DNA of 64,000 nucleotides from Lineolata rhizophorae. Lineage: Eukaryota > Ascomycota > Dothideomycetes > Lineolatales > Lineolataceae. Below, one piece after another: positions 44,281-56,400 of this stretch (the stretch's first letter is position 1; each line of letters starts with the position of its first letter). The DNA is taken from the NCBI GenBank assembly GCA_010093515.1, contig MU001698.1:248001-312000 (forward strand), written 5' to 3'. The notes beneath the pieces were generated by a model. It did no database searches, had not been told where the DNA came from, and worked only from the letters and a program-made list of their open reading frames with translations. The position numbers and the translations under genes were made by a program.

Positions 44281-45246
44281 ATGTCCGGACTCGAGAAGGC
44301 CCTGTTCAACCTCAAAGTAAGTGGCAGATAACCGGCCTCGGCACCCACCGGCTTGTCGGAATGCTTAGCGTGGAAGTTTGGGATAATCGTGCTAACTGGG
44401 TCACGCCGTGTGGCGCTGCGCTTGGTGTGTGTAGTTCACGGCGAAGCAACTGAACAGGCAGGCGGCGAAGGCGGGAAAAGACGAGCAGGCGGAGAAGGGG
44501 AAGCTGAAGAAGGTGCGTTGCGTTTTCACCTGGCCAAGGAACGGGGTCGGTGTTCAGACACTATGGACACTTTTTGGAGCTCCGACTTCTCCGACGCTTC
44601 GTTAGCTCTCTCGTGGTTTGGTGCTGGAGACGGGTTTTGGTACTGACTGCCGGCGTAGGCTATCCAGCAGAACCACGCGGACATCGCGAAGATCTACGCG
44701 CAGAACGCCATCAGGAAGCAGAATGAGCGGGTGAATCTGCTGCGGTTGGCGTCGCGCATCGACGCCGTAAGCAGCCGCGTGCAGACGGCGGTCACGATGC
44801 GGCAAGTCACGGGGAGCATGGCGAACGTGGTCAGGGGCATGGATTCGGCCATGAAGTCGATGGACTTGGATAAGGTGAGTGAGAGGAGCCGGTGGGAGGC
44901 CAGAACACACCATTCCCTTGCCCTTCCAGGCAGGAAGAGCTCCAGCTAACCTCGGCAACTACAATCGCCCCCACCCCTCCAGATCTCAGCCGTCATGGAC
45001 AAGTTCGAAACCCAGTTCGAGGATCTTGACGTCGCGACGGGCTACTACGAGAATGCGACGTCGTCGGCGACGGCCGTGGGCACGCCCCAGGAGGACGTCG
45101 ACCGCCTCATGAACCAGGTCGCTGACGAGGCCGGCGTCGAGTTGCACCAGGACCTCGAGGCCGCGACGCCGGCGAAGGTGAAACCTACACCGACGGAGTA
45201 TGAGGAAGAGGGGCTTGGGGATAGGCTGCGCGCTTTGAGGAGCTAG
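44281..45246 (+). CDS. DID2: ESCRT-III associated protein Did2/Vps46 (CHMP1)
   Basis: Four exons (44281-44316, 44435-44512, 44659-44874, 44983-45246), all phase 0, encode 197 residues. The Snf7-family helical core is clear: [20 protein letters not shown], a basic helix with [36 protein letters not shown], and [20 protein letters not shown]. The acidic second half ends in an MIM1 motif ([11 protein letters not shown]), which recruits the MIT domain of Vps4. Did2 acts on endosomes in late ESCRT-III disassembly and in fungi is also tied to endosome transport. Every intron has consensus borders. Confidence 0.9.
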
Positions 45247-46608
45247 ATGGGAGGGTTCGGGATGAGTCCTGTGATTGCGGCTGGGTTGGTCTGTTATAGA
45301 GACTCGGTGAGAAATTCCGTAAAGAGAGTGTGGGATGCAGGGATGGTGTTTCGAGGCGTTTTAGGAGAGGATGGGCTTTTGTGATGGTTTCGACCCTGGT
45401 GCTATTTTTATCGACGAGAGTGATGTTCATTTCTTTTTTATTTTGTGGCGTTGAAGTTGAGTCAGGCAGCGTTCTGGGACAGAAAGTGAGGCTCTTCACC
45501 GTGGCGGTGTGAAGTCCGGACCATGTTTCAGCCATGCATGATGATATTGCCGGAAAGGCGAATTTTGCTTTGGAAGACCGTGTAGTCGTTTGAAGATACT
45601 TCTGCTATTTGCGGCCGTTTAGGAATGACATCGATGCAAGAATTCCCGAAGCTTTACTTGGGCATTGCTTGGGTCGCTCGCTGTGCTAGTTGGCTCTAGG
45701 CACTGCGGGGCCCGCCACGGCTTGGGAACTTTGTGATTATGGGCCTCGGGATCTTCATTGGAACAGCTTCCGAGCTTGCCGATCCCAAGCTTTACAGTCC
45801 GGTCTTGGAAATCCGTCGTCGAATTCTGGCTTCTCAGGCGCTTCGTGTCTGACGTCGTCGGGTGGATTTCCGCTCCTTCCTTGCTATGGGACTGGATTCG
45901 AGGGATCATCCGGAGTGTGAAGTGCCTTGGCGAGTGCAGTTGAAGCCTTAAGCATGTAATGTGTACGGAGTAGGTGCTGGGCATACGCTATACATGGAGA
46001 GAGGTGCGGATCGGCCAGAGTTTTACTGCAAATGCCTGCAGTTACTCTATTTCGTCACTTAGCGCGTCTATTCGAAGTACAGTGTCGGGCCCATGAGTAG
46101 AGACCCTTAACCACGTGTACCACCTGAAGAGGGGATATGACGTTAGCGATGCGCTGATTCGGGCTTCGTTTGGCGGTTTCGGACAAGTCAATCGAGCAAA
46201 CCTTGCCTAAGCCCACGCAAGCACAAGGCTAGAGGTCATGCTCCTAGCACTCATGCGAACCGTCGACACGACGCCCCGCATCCGCGGAGGCCGTGAACGG
46301 GGTTCGAGAGGCATGGTGATGTCTGGGAGAGTCTGGCCATTGGCCGGGGGCGGTGGGAAGGCGTGCGGGTGTAGGGGCGCCGGTGGCGGCGCGCGGGGGC
46401 TCGGGGGGCTGGAATCCGTGGGTCGAGCCCGCGAGCGCCGGGCAATCGCGCAGGGCGGCGCCACGGCAGCGCGGCCGGGGGCGGGCTCTCCGGGCTTTAA
46501 CTGCCCGCGCCCCCCCTTGGCTCCCCGTTGCCTACAAATGCACACCCGCGCCCGCGCACCCGCATCCCACCCGCGCAGCCCACGCACCGACGCCCCGACT
46601 CCACATCG
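45247..46608. other. Intergenic, promoter of the Ca2+/H+ exchanger gene
   Basis: About 1.36 kb without a supported gene. The final 300 bases turn GC-rich and pyrimidine-rich and are probably the exchanger leader. Confidence 0.5.
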
Positions 46609-49600
46609 ATGGGAGAAGCCTCAGACGCAGCGCCCAGGTTGGTCGACCGCGTTCATTCATGGTCCAAGGCGTCGCCCCCCCGCGCCGCCTTCTCCTCCCC
46701 TCCCGCCGACACCGCATCGGACGGACCCCCAGCAGCAGCCGCCGCACCCACCGCGGACGCAGGCCCGCATCCTCGCCACCACCATCACCAGAACCACCTC
46801 GCCGTCCCCTCGGGGCCGCAGCGTAATGCCTCGACCGGCACCGCCAGCACCTCTGGCGCCGCGGCTAGCACGTCCACCGCTAGTAGCGGCATCGACTACG
46901 CCGTCGACGCCAACCGCCAGCTCCACCACAACGCCGCCCCGGACGGACCGGCAAGCGCCGACACCGCCACGGGCAACGTCGTCGCCGACACCACGACCAA
47001 CGAGCCGCCTCCGCCCGCGCCGCCTCCCACGCAGCAGCACGGCAAGAATACCCAAACTGATGGAGCGGCGCCTGCCGCCGTGAGCGAGAAGGTCGCCGGC
47101 GGCCGCGGCGGCGGTCCCGACGACGGTGGCGACAGCAGCAACACCAGCAGCGACAAGCCGCCGACGACGACCACGCCGCTGCCCTGGCCCTCTCGCTTCA
47201 AGAACGCCTGCAAGCGCTTTGTTATGCATATGCGCGACGTGCTCACGTACAGCTGGGTCAACGTGCTGCTCATCTTCGTGCCCGTCGGCATCGCCGTCGA
47301 GGCCCTCAAGCTCAACGCCTCTGTCGTCTTCGCCATGAACGCCCTCGCCGTCATCCCCCTAGCCGGCATGCTGAGCCACGCGACTGAGAGCGTGGCTAGC
47401 AGGATGGGCGACGCCATCGGCGCCCTGCTTAACGTTACGTTTGGCAATGCCGTTGAATTGATCATCTTGTGAGTTGTCCCGCCCTTGTGTCTGTGTGCAT
47501 CGCATGTTTTGACTGACCCATGTTTTGTAGTATGTACGTCATGTTTCATGAACCCCGTCCAATCACGGCTGCAGGGCAGTTTTGGAACTGCACTGCATTA
47601 ATAAATGCAGCCTTGCCGATCCCTCTTATCGGAATTGTTTGATGCTAACTCTCTACTACTCGGGATAGCATTGCCTTAGTGAAGGTATGTACTAGCCCAC
47701 AAGACTCGATATTTGTTGCTGGCGGTCAGCTGACCTCATTTTGTAGAATGAAATTCGGGTTGTCCAAGCGGCCCTTTTGGGCTCAATCCTTGCCAACTTG
47801 CTGCTTATCCTTGGCATGGCTTTCCTATTTGGTGGTCTCCGTTACAGAGAGCAGGTATCGGTCACAATTTTAAAGACTATTCCTGCGTCCGAGTTGCTGA
47901 CCTGGTCTTAGATCTACAACAGCACCGTGACACAAATGAGTGCCTGTTTGCTTAGCTTGAGTGTTATGAGCCTATTGCTTCCTGTAAGTATCGCACTTTT
48001 GTCGCCTGCTGGAGCGATGTTAGGCTGAACCTTAATGCAGACGGCATTCCACGCCTCATTCTCAGATGATGACAAGGCAGACTCAAGTACCCTGAAGATT
48101 AGCCGGGGTACAAGTATCGTGAGTGTCCTGCAATACTATGTATGTACGCCCAAGCTAACGTTTGTTAAAGATCCTCCTCATCATCTACGTTCTGTATCTA
48201 CTCTTCCAACTCAAATCGCATAGCTACCTCTATGCCAGCACCCCTCAACACATTGTTGACGAAGAGTCTTACCCCGGTGTCCTTGCGGATTTCATAAATT
48301 CGTCTAGTTCTAGTTCATCCTCTAGCTCTAGCTCGGATGACTCGGACACGAGCTCTGGCTCCCACACAACCGCCAAGAAGATCAAGCGAGCCTTCCGTCA
48401 TAGGAGAAGACGCAAGTCGAGTGCTAGTTCGAGCAATACGCCGTCGGTTCCGTCCATGATCAGCTCGCCGTCGGTGGAGAGCCACCCCAGACTATCTGCT
48501 CCTGAATATTCTCACGGCTCTTTTGCATCGCATGGGGAACGGTCGAGACGTGGCTCTGTTTTGGGCGCTATCTTGAGCGCCGATGAGGCGGATGCTGACG
48601 ACGAGCGTCCCGGGGCGCAGCCGCGTGTAAGAGACTTCGAGAAAGGCAACGCTGAGGCGTCCAAGTCTCTTGAGAACAAGAAGCGCAAGAAGAAAAAGCA
48701 CAAGAAGCGGCACCACAAGCACGACCATGACCCGGAAAATGCCATCGAAGAAACGAACGACGAGAAGGCTGAGCGCGAGAATAGCACCGCTGTTACTGGC
48801 GACGGCATCGATGGCCCTCGCGTCGGTTTCGCCGATGATGTCCGCGGCCCCCCGGAGGTCACCACCGGTGGCACGCCCATATCGGGCCGTCGCCCTTTGA
48901 CCATGCGCCAGCTATCCGGCCGCCAGGCCTTCCGGCCCGGCCTGCCCAGCCTCCTGTCCAACAACGTCTTCGTCAGCCAATACACGCCGGACGGTCAACC
49001 CCAGCTCTCGGGGCCCAACGCTGGCGGCGGTAGTGGTCCCGGCACCAATGACCGTGGTCTACGCCGCACGACGTCGTTACCGGACAGGCTCAACCGGACC
49101 ACGTCGGGCCCGCCGGCGCGCGCGCCGCCCGTCTCGAGCCGCGTCGCGGCTGCGCAGTACAACCGGCCGACGGCGGGGCCGGACACTCTCGACGGGGCGC
49201 AGGAGGAAGACATACCGCGGCTGTCGCGCACGGCGGCGGTGGTCACGCTGCTGCTGACGACGGGCCTCGTGGCCGTGTGCGCCGAGTTCCTGGTGGACAG
49301 CATCCCGGAGATGATCGAGAGCAGCGCCGTCAGCGAGGCCTTCATCGGGCTTATCATCCTGCCCGTCGTGGGCAACGCGGCGGAGCACGTGACGGCCGTC
49401 ATGGTGGCGACCAAGAACAAGATGGACCTGGCCATCGGGGTCGCCGTCGGCTCGAGCATCCAGATCGCCCTCTTCATCACGCCGCTGTGCGTCATCCTCG
49501 GGTGGTGCATGGGCAAGGACATGACGCTGTATTTCACCCTGTTCGAGACTATCAGCCTCTTCGTCACGGCGTTCGTCGTCAATTTCCTCGTCCTCGACGG

Positions 49601-49775
49601 CCGCAGCAATTATCTCGAGGGCGCGCTGCTGTGCGCGTCGTACATTATCATTGCGCTCGCGGCCTTTTTCTTCCCCGATAGCGAGAGTCAGAGCCAGCTG
49701 GGGGGGTTTGACCAGCCGGATGGGGACGTGGGAGCGGATCGGTTGGCGAGGTTGTTGGTTAGGTTGGTGAAGTGA
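46609..49775 (+). CDS. Vacuolar Ca2+/H+ exchanger (CAX/Vcx1 family)
   Basis: Proposed exons are 46609-47468, 47531-47533, 47669-47684, 47747-47854, 47912-47983, 48041-48118 and 48171-49775, giving 913 residues. The 3-nt exon is a proposal discussed under findings; without it the protein is one residue shorter. After about 190 hydrophilic residues come the first CAX half ([26 protein letters not shown] at about 279, [18 protein letters not shown]) and the second half ([40 protein letters not shown] at about 780, [13 protein letters not shown]). The two GNAxE motifs bind Ca2+. The loop between halves is unusually long, about 290 residues, with a Ser run (about 422-437) and a Lys/His-rich stretch (about 548-563). 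The protein should use the vacuolar proton gradient to store Ca2+. Confidence 0.85.
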
Positions 49776-50657
49776 GTGGGGGTTGAGGAGCGTTGAGGGG
49801 GTGGAAAGGAGGGAGAAACGTGGCTAGCGGATGAGCTGTATGACGGATGAAGTTCGTGTGCGGCGTGTCTGGGTTGGGTGATGGGCCGTGAGATCGGTGA
49901 TGAGATTAACAAGTGGGCGCAGTGAGTGGTGGTGAGTCGAGACTGCGTTCCTGGCGCGTTGCTTTTGTGACTTCCTGCGTACATAAGTGTATCGGGGCGT
50001 ACACATTTAGGTGTGTTGCGTGGTGTGGCTTGCGGCACTTTGTCATTACCTAACTTCATCGGGTGCTGGGTTGCGGGGTAGGGCTTTCCATTCCTAAAAT
50101 AGTATTATGATAGCTGGAATACACGTCTTAACACTCGCTTTCTAGGTGCTGTTTGAGGCGCTAGGTGCCTTAGATCCTGTCTTAAATTTAATTGAAAGAT
50201 GGGTTTCAAGTCTAATCACTAAACCAGTTGATTGAGCATCATGATCTTAGACGGATGCATGACAAGTGGAGTTGTACAAAATTACTGTTACATTCTAACT
50301 CTACATATATACGTATATGTACAATCTATCTACTAATATAGTCTACATCTCTATTTCATATGCTTCGTTATATACAATCATCATTCGTCCATCATGCTTT
50401 ATGTCGTTCATTCAATTTTCAGCCTTGGTGCTAACATACACTCGGAATAGTAACTGAAACGCCCCGGACGCCAATCATAGCCACGCTATGGGCATTCAAT
50501 CTCCACCAACGGCGCATCCTGCTGGGATCAATTTAGTTGTTTGTCCTCAACCTCCTCGAACCCCATCCACCTCCAGCCCCGCACCTCTCCACCCATTCCC
50601 CTCTTCTCCCAACACCCCAAATCCCCTGCAACTCACTCCTCCCTATCTTCCTCCATC
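49776..50657. other. Intergenic, between convergent genes
   Basis: This is the 3' region of the exchanger gene (+) and the deacetylase gene (-). Its middle is AT-rich with TATATACGTATATGTA near 50304-50319. No gene is seen. Confidence 0.5.
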
Positions 50658-52366
50658 TCATTCCCCCTCTTTGCCCCCCTCCCCCCTAACAAACACCCTC
50701 CTCCCAAACTTCCACACCATCTCCACCCACACCTCGCCCGCTCCTCCTCCCTCTCCTCCCCCATCCTCCCCTCCCCCCAGCACAACCAAATCAGCGTCGC
50801 ACCCCGGCTCCAACCCGCCCTTGACGCCGTCCAGCCCGAGCATGCGCGCCGGCGCGCCCGTCACGCAGCCGACGGCCGCGGCGAGCCCGCCGCCCGACCA
50901 CGCGGCGAAGTTGTTGACGCACTCGACGAGCGTGACGGCGGAGCCGGCGATGCGGGGGGCGGGCTTGCGGGGGGTGTCGGGGGCGGACGCGCTGGCCGAG
51001 GACCCGGGCGAGGAGGCGGCGGAGGAGCCTGGGGAGGCCGCGCGCTCGCCTTGCTCCTCCTCTTCCTCCGACTTCGTGGCGGCGGCGGTGTCGTTGTTGC
51101 TCTTGCTGGCGGCGCCGGGCGTGGTGGCGGAATCGGCGACGGAGCCGTCGAGCGTGAGCAGCGCGCCGCGCTTCGTGATGCGCTCGCCGTTGGTCCAGGC
51201 GTAGGTGCCGTCGGGCAGGCCGAGCAGGGCCATGCTGTCGGTGACGAGGACGCAACCGCGCGGGTGGGCGCGGTACGCGAGCGCGACCGACGTCGGGTGC
51301 AGGTGGATGCCGTCGGCGATGAGGCCGAAGAAGGGCTTCTGGGGGGTCGCGGCGGCGGCGGCGGGTAGCGGGCGGGCGCTGACGTCGAGGGCCGAGGACG
51401 ACGGCGACGACGGCGACGATGCTATTGGGGAAGAGGGCAGAGGGGAATCCGTCCCGAGCAGCCCGAAGACGCCTGGGTTCCGGTGGTGCAACGGCCGCAT
51501 CGCGTTGAAGAGGTGCGTCACCATGCGTGCGCCGGCCCGCATGGCCGCGCCGGCCACCTCGTAGCTGGCCTCGGTGTGCCCGATGCAGACGACGAGACCC
51601 CGGGCGGCGAGCTCGCGGACGACGTCCAGGGCGCCGGGGAGCTCTGGCGCGAGCGTGATGGCGCGGATCGGGGATGGGAGGTCGTCCTGCTGCCTCTCGG
51701 CCCAAGGGAGGTTGCTGACTCCGTAGCAGGCCTCGACGTCGGCGATGCCGTTGGGAAAGCCCGGGAGGAGCACGGAGGGGGAGTGGATGCCGTTTTTGGT
51801 GGGGGAGATGAAGGGACCTTCGACGTGGGCGCCGAGAGATTCGGCGCCGAGGGATGAGTCGCGGGAGGTGCCTGAAGGGGCGAGGAAAGGAAGGACCTGG
51901 AGTGGATGCAGTCAGTCAATTTCCATCTATAGGAATCACGCAGTAAATTGAACACGCAAGGCAGGCTCAATGCGAACGGAGGGAAACAAACCTTGTGATA
52001 GACCTCGCTCTTCTGGCTGGGCAGTGTCGGCAGGTAAGCCGTGACACCCGTTTGGACGAGGCTCTTGTTCAGCTTCTTGACGCCCTTTGCGTACTGGGAG
52101 ATATCTTCGGGCACTGTTGAGAAGTCAAAGCCGAAGCCGCCGTTCATCTGTACGTCCATGAAACCGGGTGCAACCAAGCGTCCACCAAGGTCGACGACTT
52201 CGTCCGCCGTGGCCCGCTCCGCGTAGAAGACCTCTTGGCTGTCCAAAATTTTGCCATTCTTGGCGCTGATCCAGAGGTCTTCGTTGACGATGCGGCCATC
52301 TTTGATGAGGCGGCAGTTGGTGAGTTTCGTGATGCCCGTGGGACTTGGGTTGATGGCGGATGGCAT
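50658..52366 (-). CDS. N-acetylglucosamine-6-phosphate deacetylase
   Basis: Two exons (52366-51992, 51896-50658) give 537 residues. The 95-nt intron has a GTTTGT donor and CTCCAG acceptor and joins SEVYHK to VLPFLAPSG. The amidohydrolase motifs are complete: PGFMDVQMNGGFGFDF, HVEGPFIS with the metal-binding Glu at about 151, CIGHTEASYE at about 229, THLFNAMRPLHHRNPG at about 250, IADGIHLHP at about 322 and the catalytic Asp in VTDSMALLG at about 343. It converts GlcNAc-6-P to glucosamine-6-P and acetate in cytosolic GlcNAc catabolism. A poorly conserved Ser/Glu-rich insertion (about 385-430) precedes GLEPGCDADLVVL. The gene is divergent from the GH3-GNAT gene, as in the fungal GlcNAc cluster, where it is called dac1. 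Confidence 0.88.
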
Positions 52367-53446
52367 CTTGCGTGGACGAAGATTTTGTTTTCGTGGCGAC
52401 TTCGCCAGGAGAGATGAATATCGAAGTTCGATCAAGTGTCAAATATAGACAGTGAAAGGAAGTTGGAAATGTATACTCGGCGAAAGACTGATAATTTATT
52501 GCAGTTGTTCTTTTTTGGCTGCAATGGAGATAGTAAGGAATGGTTAAATGAGTGACAAGAAATGAATAATGAAACGAAGGGTTTGGAGGTGCGGACGGCC
52601 TACCTATATCACTGCCTACGTCACATTATCGAAAAGATGACTTATCAATCCACCATCACCTGCTGGAGAATTTGCATCGCAGCGATTCGCCAGACATCCG
52701 CCGCGGAATCGACCGGCAAACGGAAATAGGCCTATCAAGGGTGGCGTCGCGGCCACGAGCGCCACGGCAGCTTAGAGTTGCAGCGGGATCGGGCTGGCAT
52801 ACCGGTTCTAGGCGTGGAGGTTTCCGCGGGGCAGCGAGTCCACGTCAGTGTAACCTCGTGGGGAAGCCCTACTGTCGTTCTGGGTGGACGTCGAGGCCGA
52901 AGTCACGGGGGACGCAGTGCGAAAACCGATGCAACCTCCTCCGTCTCCCGGCGCGCCCCGCAGCCGCAAGCGGCCGCTGCGTCAGCAGACGCTCGGGGTC
53001 CCGGGCCTCTGGTGCAACCCGGCGGCTCAACCGCGTCCAGAGGACCACTCCTCGCCCGCCCCGCGACGTTGCAGCCCGCAATGCCGCCCCAGATGCGCCG
53101 CCGCGCCAACTAGCCTCTGCCGCTCCAACACCAGCGCCGGCAGCAGCCCACGCAGGCCCCCATCGTCCCAGGCCCAGCAGGGCGTCCGCGCGCGACGCTC
53201 GGCGCCCACACGTCCGCCCGTGGATCGCGAACAGGTGCGCGCCGAAGCCGAAGCCGCCGCCAGGCCCCCGGCCCGCCAGCCCACACGCCCGTTAGGTAGC
53301 AATTCGCCGGCTCGTCGGCGACTCCACCGTCCAGCAACTTGGCGCCCGGCCCTCTCCGCCCTTGAGCCCCGAGCCGCCGAGCGCCCCGTATCCTCCGCTC
53401 TTGCTCCTGTTGCTGTGTGTCGCTGCATGCGCGGCCCCCGACCAAC
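52367..53446. promoter_or_regulatory. Shared divergent promoter region of two GlcNAc genes
   Basis: About 1.08 kb separates the start codons of the deacetylase (-) and the GH3-GNAT gene (+). The half next to the deacetylase is AT-rich and the other half is very GC-rich. I did not find an evident Ndt80-type (CRCAAA) site by eye. Confidence 0.5.
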
Positions 53447-56400
53447 ATGGCCGCCGGCAAGGTGGACCATCTGGACCCCGTGTGGGACGACCTTGACAAG
53501 TATGGCCTCCCTTTTCACTCCTCTTTTGGTGCCCTTGTCGCTTCTTCTTTCCTCTTCGCGCCTCTCCGGAGGGCGGCCGCATGCCGCTTTAGTACGATTC
53601 ATGTGACTTGGATTGACTGACTAACTGACAATCGCGGCAGGACATTGGTGAGCCTCATTGTCCCCCAATAGCCCGGTCACATATATGAAGTCGCTGATAT
53701 GACGTGACCAAAAAGGGGCAATTGTTTATGATGGGCTTTGATGGCACTACAGTGACACCCCAGATACGAACGTTGATTGAAAAACACCACATTGGGTCCA
53801 TTCTATTGACTGCGAAGAACCTTAAGTGTAAGCCTCAACCGCTGGCATCTTTGAACGTTTCTTCTGTAAGGGTCTGCCCCGAAGGGTTATGCTACATGCT
53901 CGGCTGGCCGGTTCCTTGTGTGCCTATCTGGAAATTATTTCATACCAGTCCCGTGCCTGTCCATTCTAGCGAGGGAAAAGTAACGAGCTGACGGGTGCGC
54001 TCTGAAGCTGCCGAGGACACAACCAAGCTTGTCTACGAACTGCAAAAATGCGCCCACGATGCCGGCCACCCGGTGCCTCTATGCATCGGCGTCGACCAGG
54101 AGAATGGCGGCGTCAACAGCCTGTTCGATGAGATATACATCCGCCAATTCCCCAGCGCTATGGGTCTGGCCGCGACCGGTTCCACGGAACTGACCTACGA
54201 GGTGGCCAAGGCTACGGCCCAGGAGATCGCCGCCTGCGGCATCAACTGGATCTTCGGACCCTGTCTTGACGTCCTCACCAACGCCCGCAATCAGCCGCTT
54301 GGCGTGCGCACCACCGGTGACGACCCGCAGGAGGTTTCCAATTATGGCATCGCCTTCATGAAAGGCTACAAGGAAGCCGGCCTGGCGACGCTGGGCAAGC
54401 ACTTCCCTTCCTACGGTAACCTCGAGTTCCTCGGTTCCGCGCTAGACGTCCCCATCATCACCGAGTCCCTCGAACAGCTCAGTCTCAGCGCCTTGGTTCC
54501 GTTCCGTAATGCCATACAACAAGGCATCGATTCCATGATGGTCGGCGGATGTGCGATGTCGTCGGCCGGCCTGAACGTCATGCATGCATGCCTTTCCGAC
54601 CAGGTCGTCGAAGGCCTCCTTCGAACAGATCTCAAGTTTGACGGCGTTGTTGTGTCCGAGTGCCTTGAGATGGAGGCGCTGAGCCACAACATTGGCGTTG
54701 GCGGAGGCACCGTCATGGCCGTCGGCGCCGGCTGCGACGTTGTTCTCCTATGCCGATCGTTCTCGGTCCAGCAGGACGCCATCGCCGGGCTGAAACTGGG
54801 GATAGAGAACTCCATGGTCACCAAAAGCCGCATCAAGGAGTCCCTTCGGCGAGTGCTGACGTTGAAGGCAAAGTGCACCGACTGGGCAAGCGCGCTAAAC
54901 CCTCCTGGGATCAAGCTTCTGTCCACGATGCAACCATCGCATACGCAGCTGTCGACCAGAGCCTACAACAGCTCGATATCAGTTGTGCGTGATAAGAACC
55001 ACCTCATTCCGTTGTCTAACCTAATAGACCCGGAAGAAGAACTGCTTCTGCTCACGCCGCTGGTGAAGCCGCTAGCAGCATCTGCCGCATCACGTGCTGT
55101 CTCAGAAACCATATCGGCCGGCTCACCGGAGCCAGCTGTATGGGAACGAAGTGCATCTGTCATGAGCGGCGAACGGATCTTTAGAGAGCTTGGCAGATCG
55201 TTGGCAAGGCATCGGAACGGACGCGTCCTTCACACCTCGTATACGGCTAATGGCGTCCGTCCTGTTCATGAGAACCTTATCAATAGGGCTAGTGCGATCA
55301 TAGTGCTAACAGCGGACGCCAACCGCAACCTGTACCAGCAAGGTTTCACGAAGCATGTGTCCATGATTTGTAACATGCAATACTCCACCGGCGGCGAGAA
55401 GAGAGAAAAGCCTCTTATCGTTGTCGCCGTCAGCTCACCCTACGACTTCGCCCTCGACTCTACCATTGGCACATATATATGTACCTATGACTTCACCGAA
55501 ACCTCCCTGAACTCGCTGGCTAAAGTTCTATATGGCGAGATCGTTCCCACTGGCTCGGTTCCCGGAACCATCAGCCACAGCCAGAAACTACACCAGTCGC
55601 GGCAGCACTGGCTGGTGGAGATGTTCAACGAGGAGCGCGACGCCAACGCGCTCGACAGCCTGATCAACGCCGTCACCGAAGGCACTCCTCCGAACCAGCG
55701 CTCGGAGCTTTCCGGCAGCACCTCGAACACGTTCCTGCTGCACAACCCGGACGTGATTGAGGCGCACTTCGTCGTCCGCAACAGCTCCACGCAGCAACTG
55801 TACGGCTTCTGCTCGACCTACTTCTTCAAGGCGACGGGCACCGGGGCCATCGGCGCGCTCTTCGTCGACCCGGCCCGCCGCAAGCTCTCCATCGGCCACA
55901 GCCTGCACAACCGCGCCATTCGCACCCTCCTCCAGCGCGACGGCGTCAAGCGCTTCCAGCTGGGCTCGCGCCTGCCGTCGGTGTTCCTCGGCATCCCGAC
56001 GGGCCACAGCTCGGAGCGCAAGCGGCTGCGGTCCTGGTTCGCCAACATGGGCTGGAACACGGCGCTCTCGCGGCCCGTGTGCAGCATGGTGGCGCGCAAC
56101 CTGGGGGCGTGGGCGCCGCCGGACGGCATGGCCAAGAGCCTGCAGGGCGCCGGCGCCGAGTTCGACCTCGTCTTCGGCTGGGAGTACGCCGCGCAGATAC
56201 TCGACCACATCAAGACGAGCAACCGGCAGGGCCTGGCCGAGGTGTACAAGCTGGCGCTCGCGGACAGCGCCTACTGCGGCGTGATCCGGGCCAAGCGGGC
56301 CGACGACCCCGGCACCATCGTCGGCTCCGTCGTCCTCTACAACGTCAACTCGCACCTGGCCGAGTTCGTGCCCGTCATCAAGGACATGAGCGACGCGTGC

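Noticed and set aside
45619-45984. 121-codon minus-strand frame downstream of the Did2 gene
   Set aside because: Its composition is unremarkable, no motif or family resemblance is visible, and its position suggests chance.
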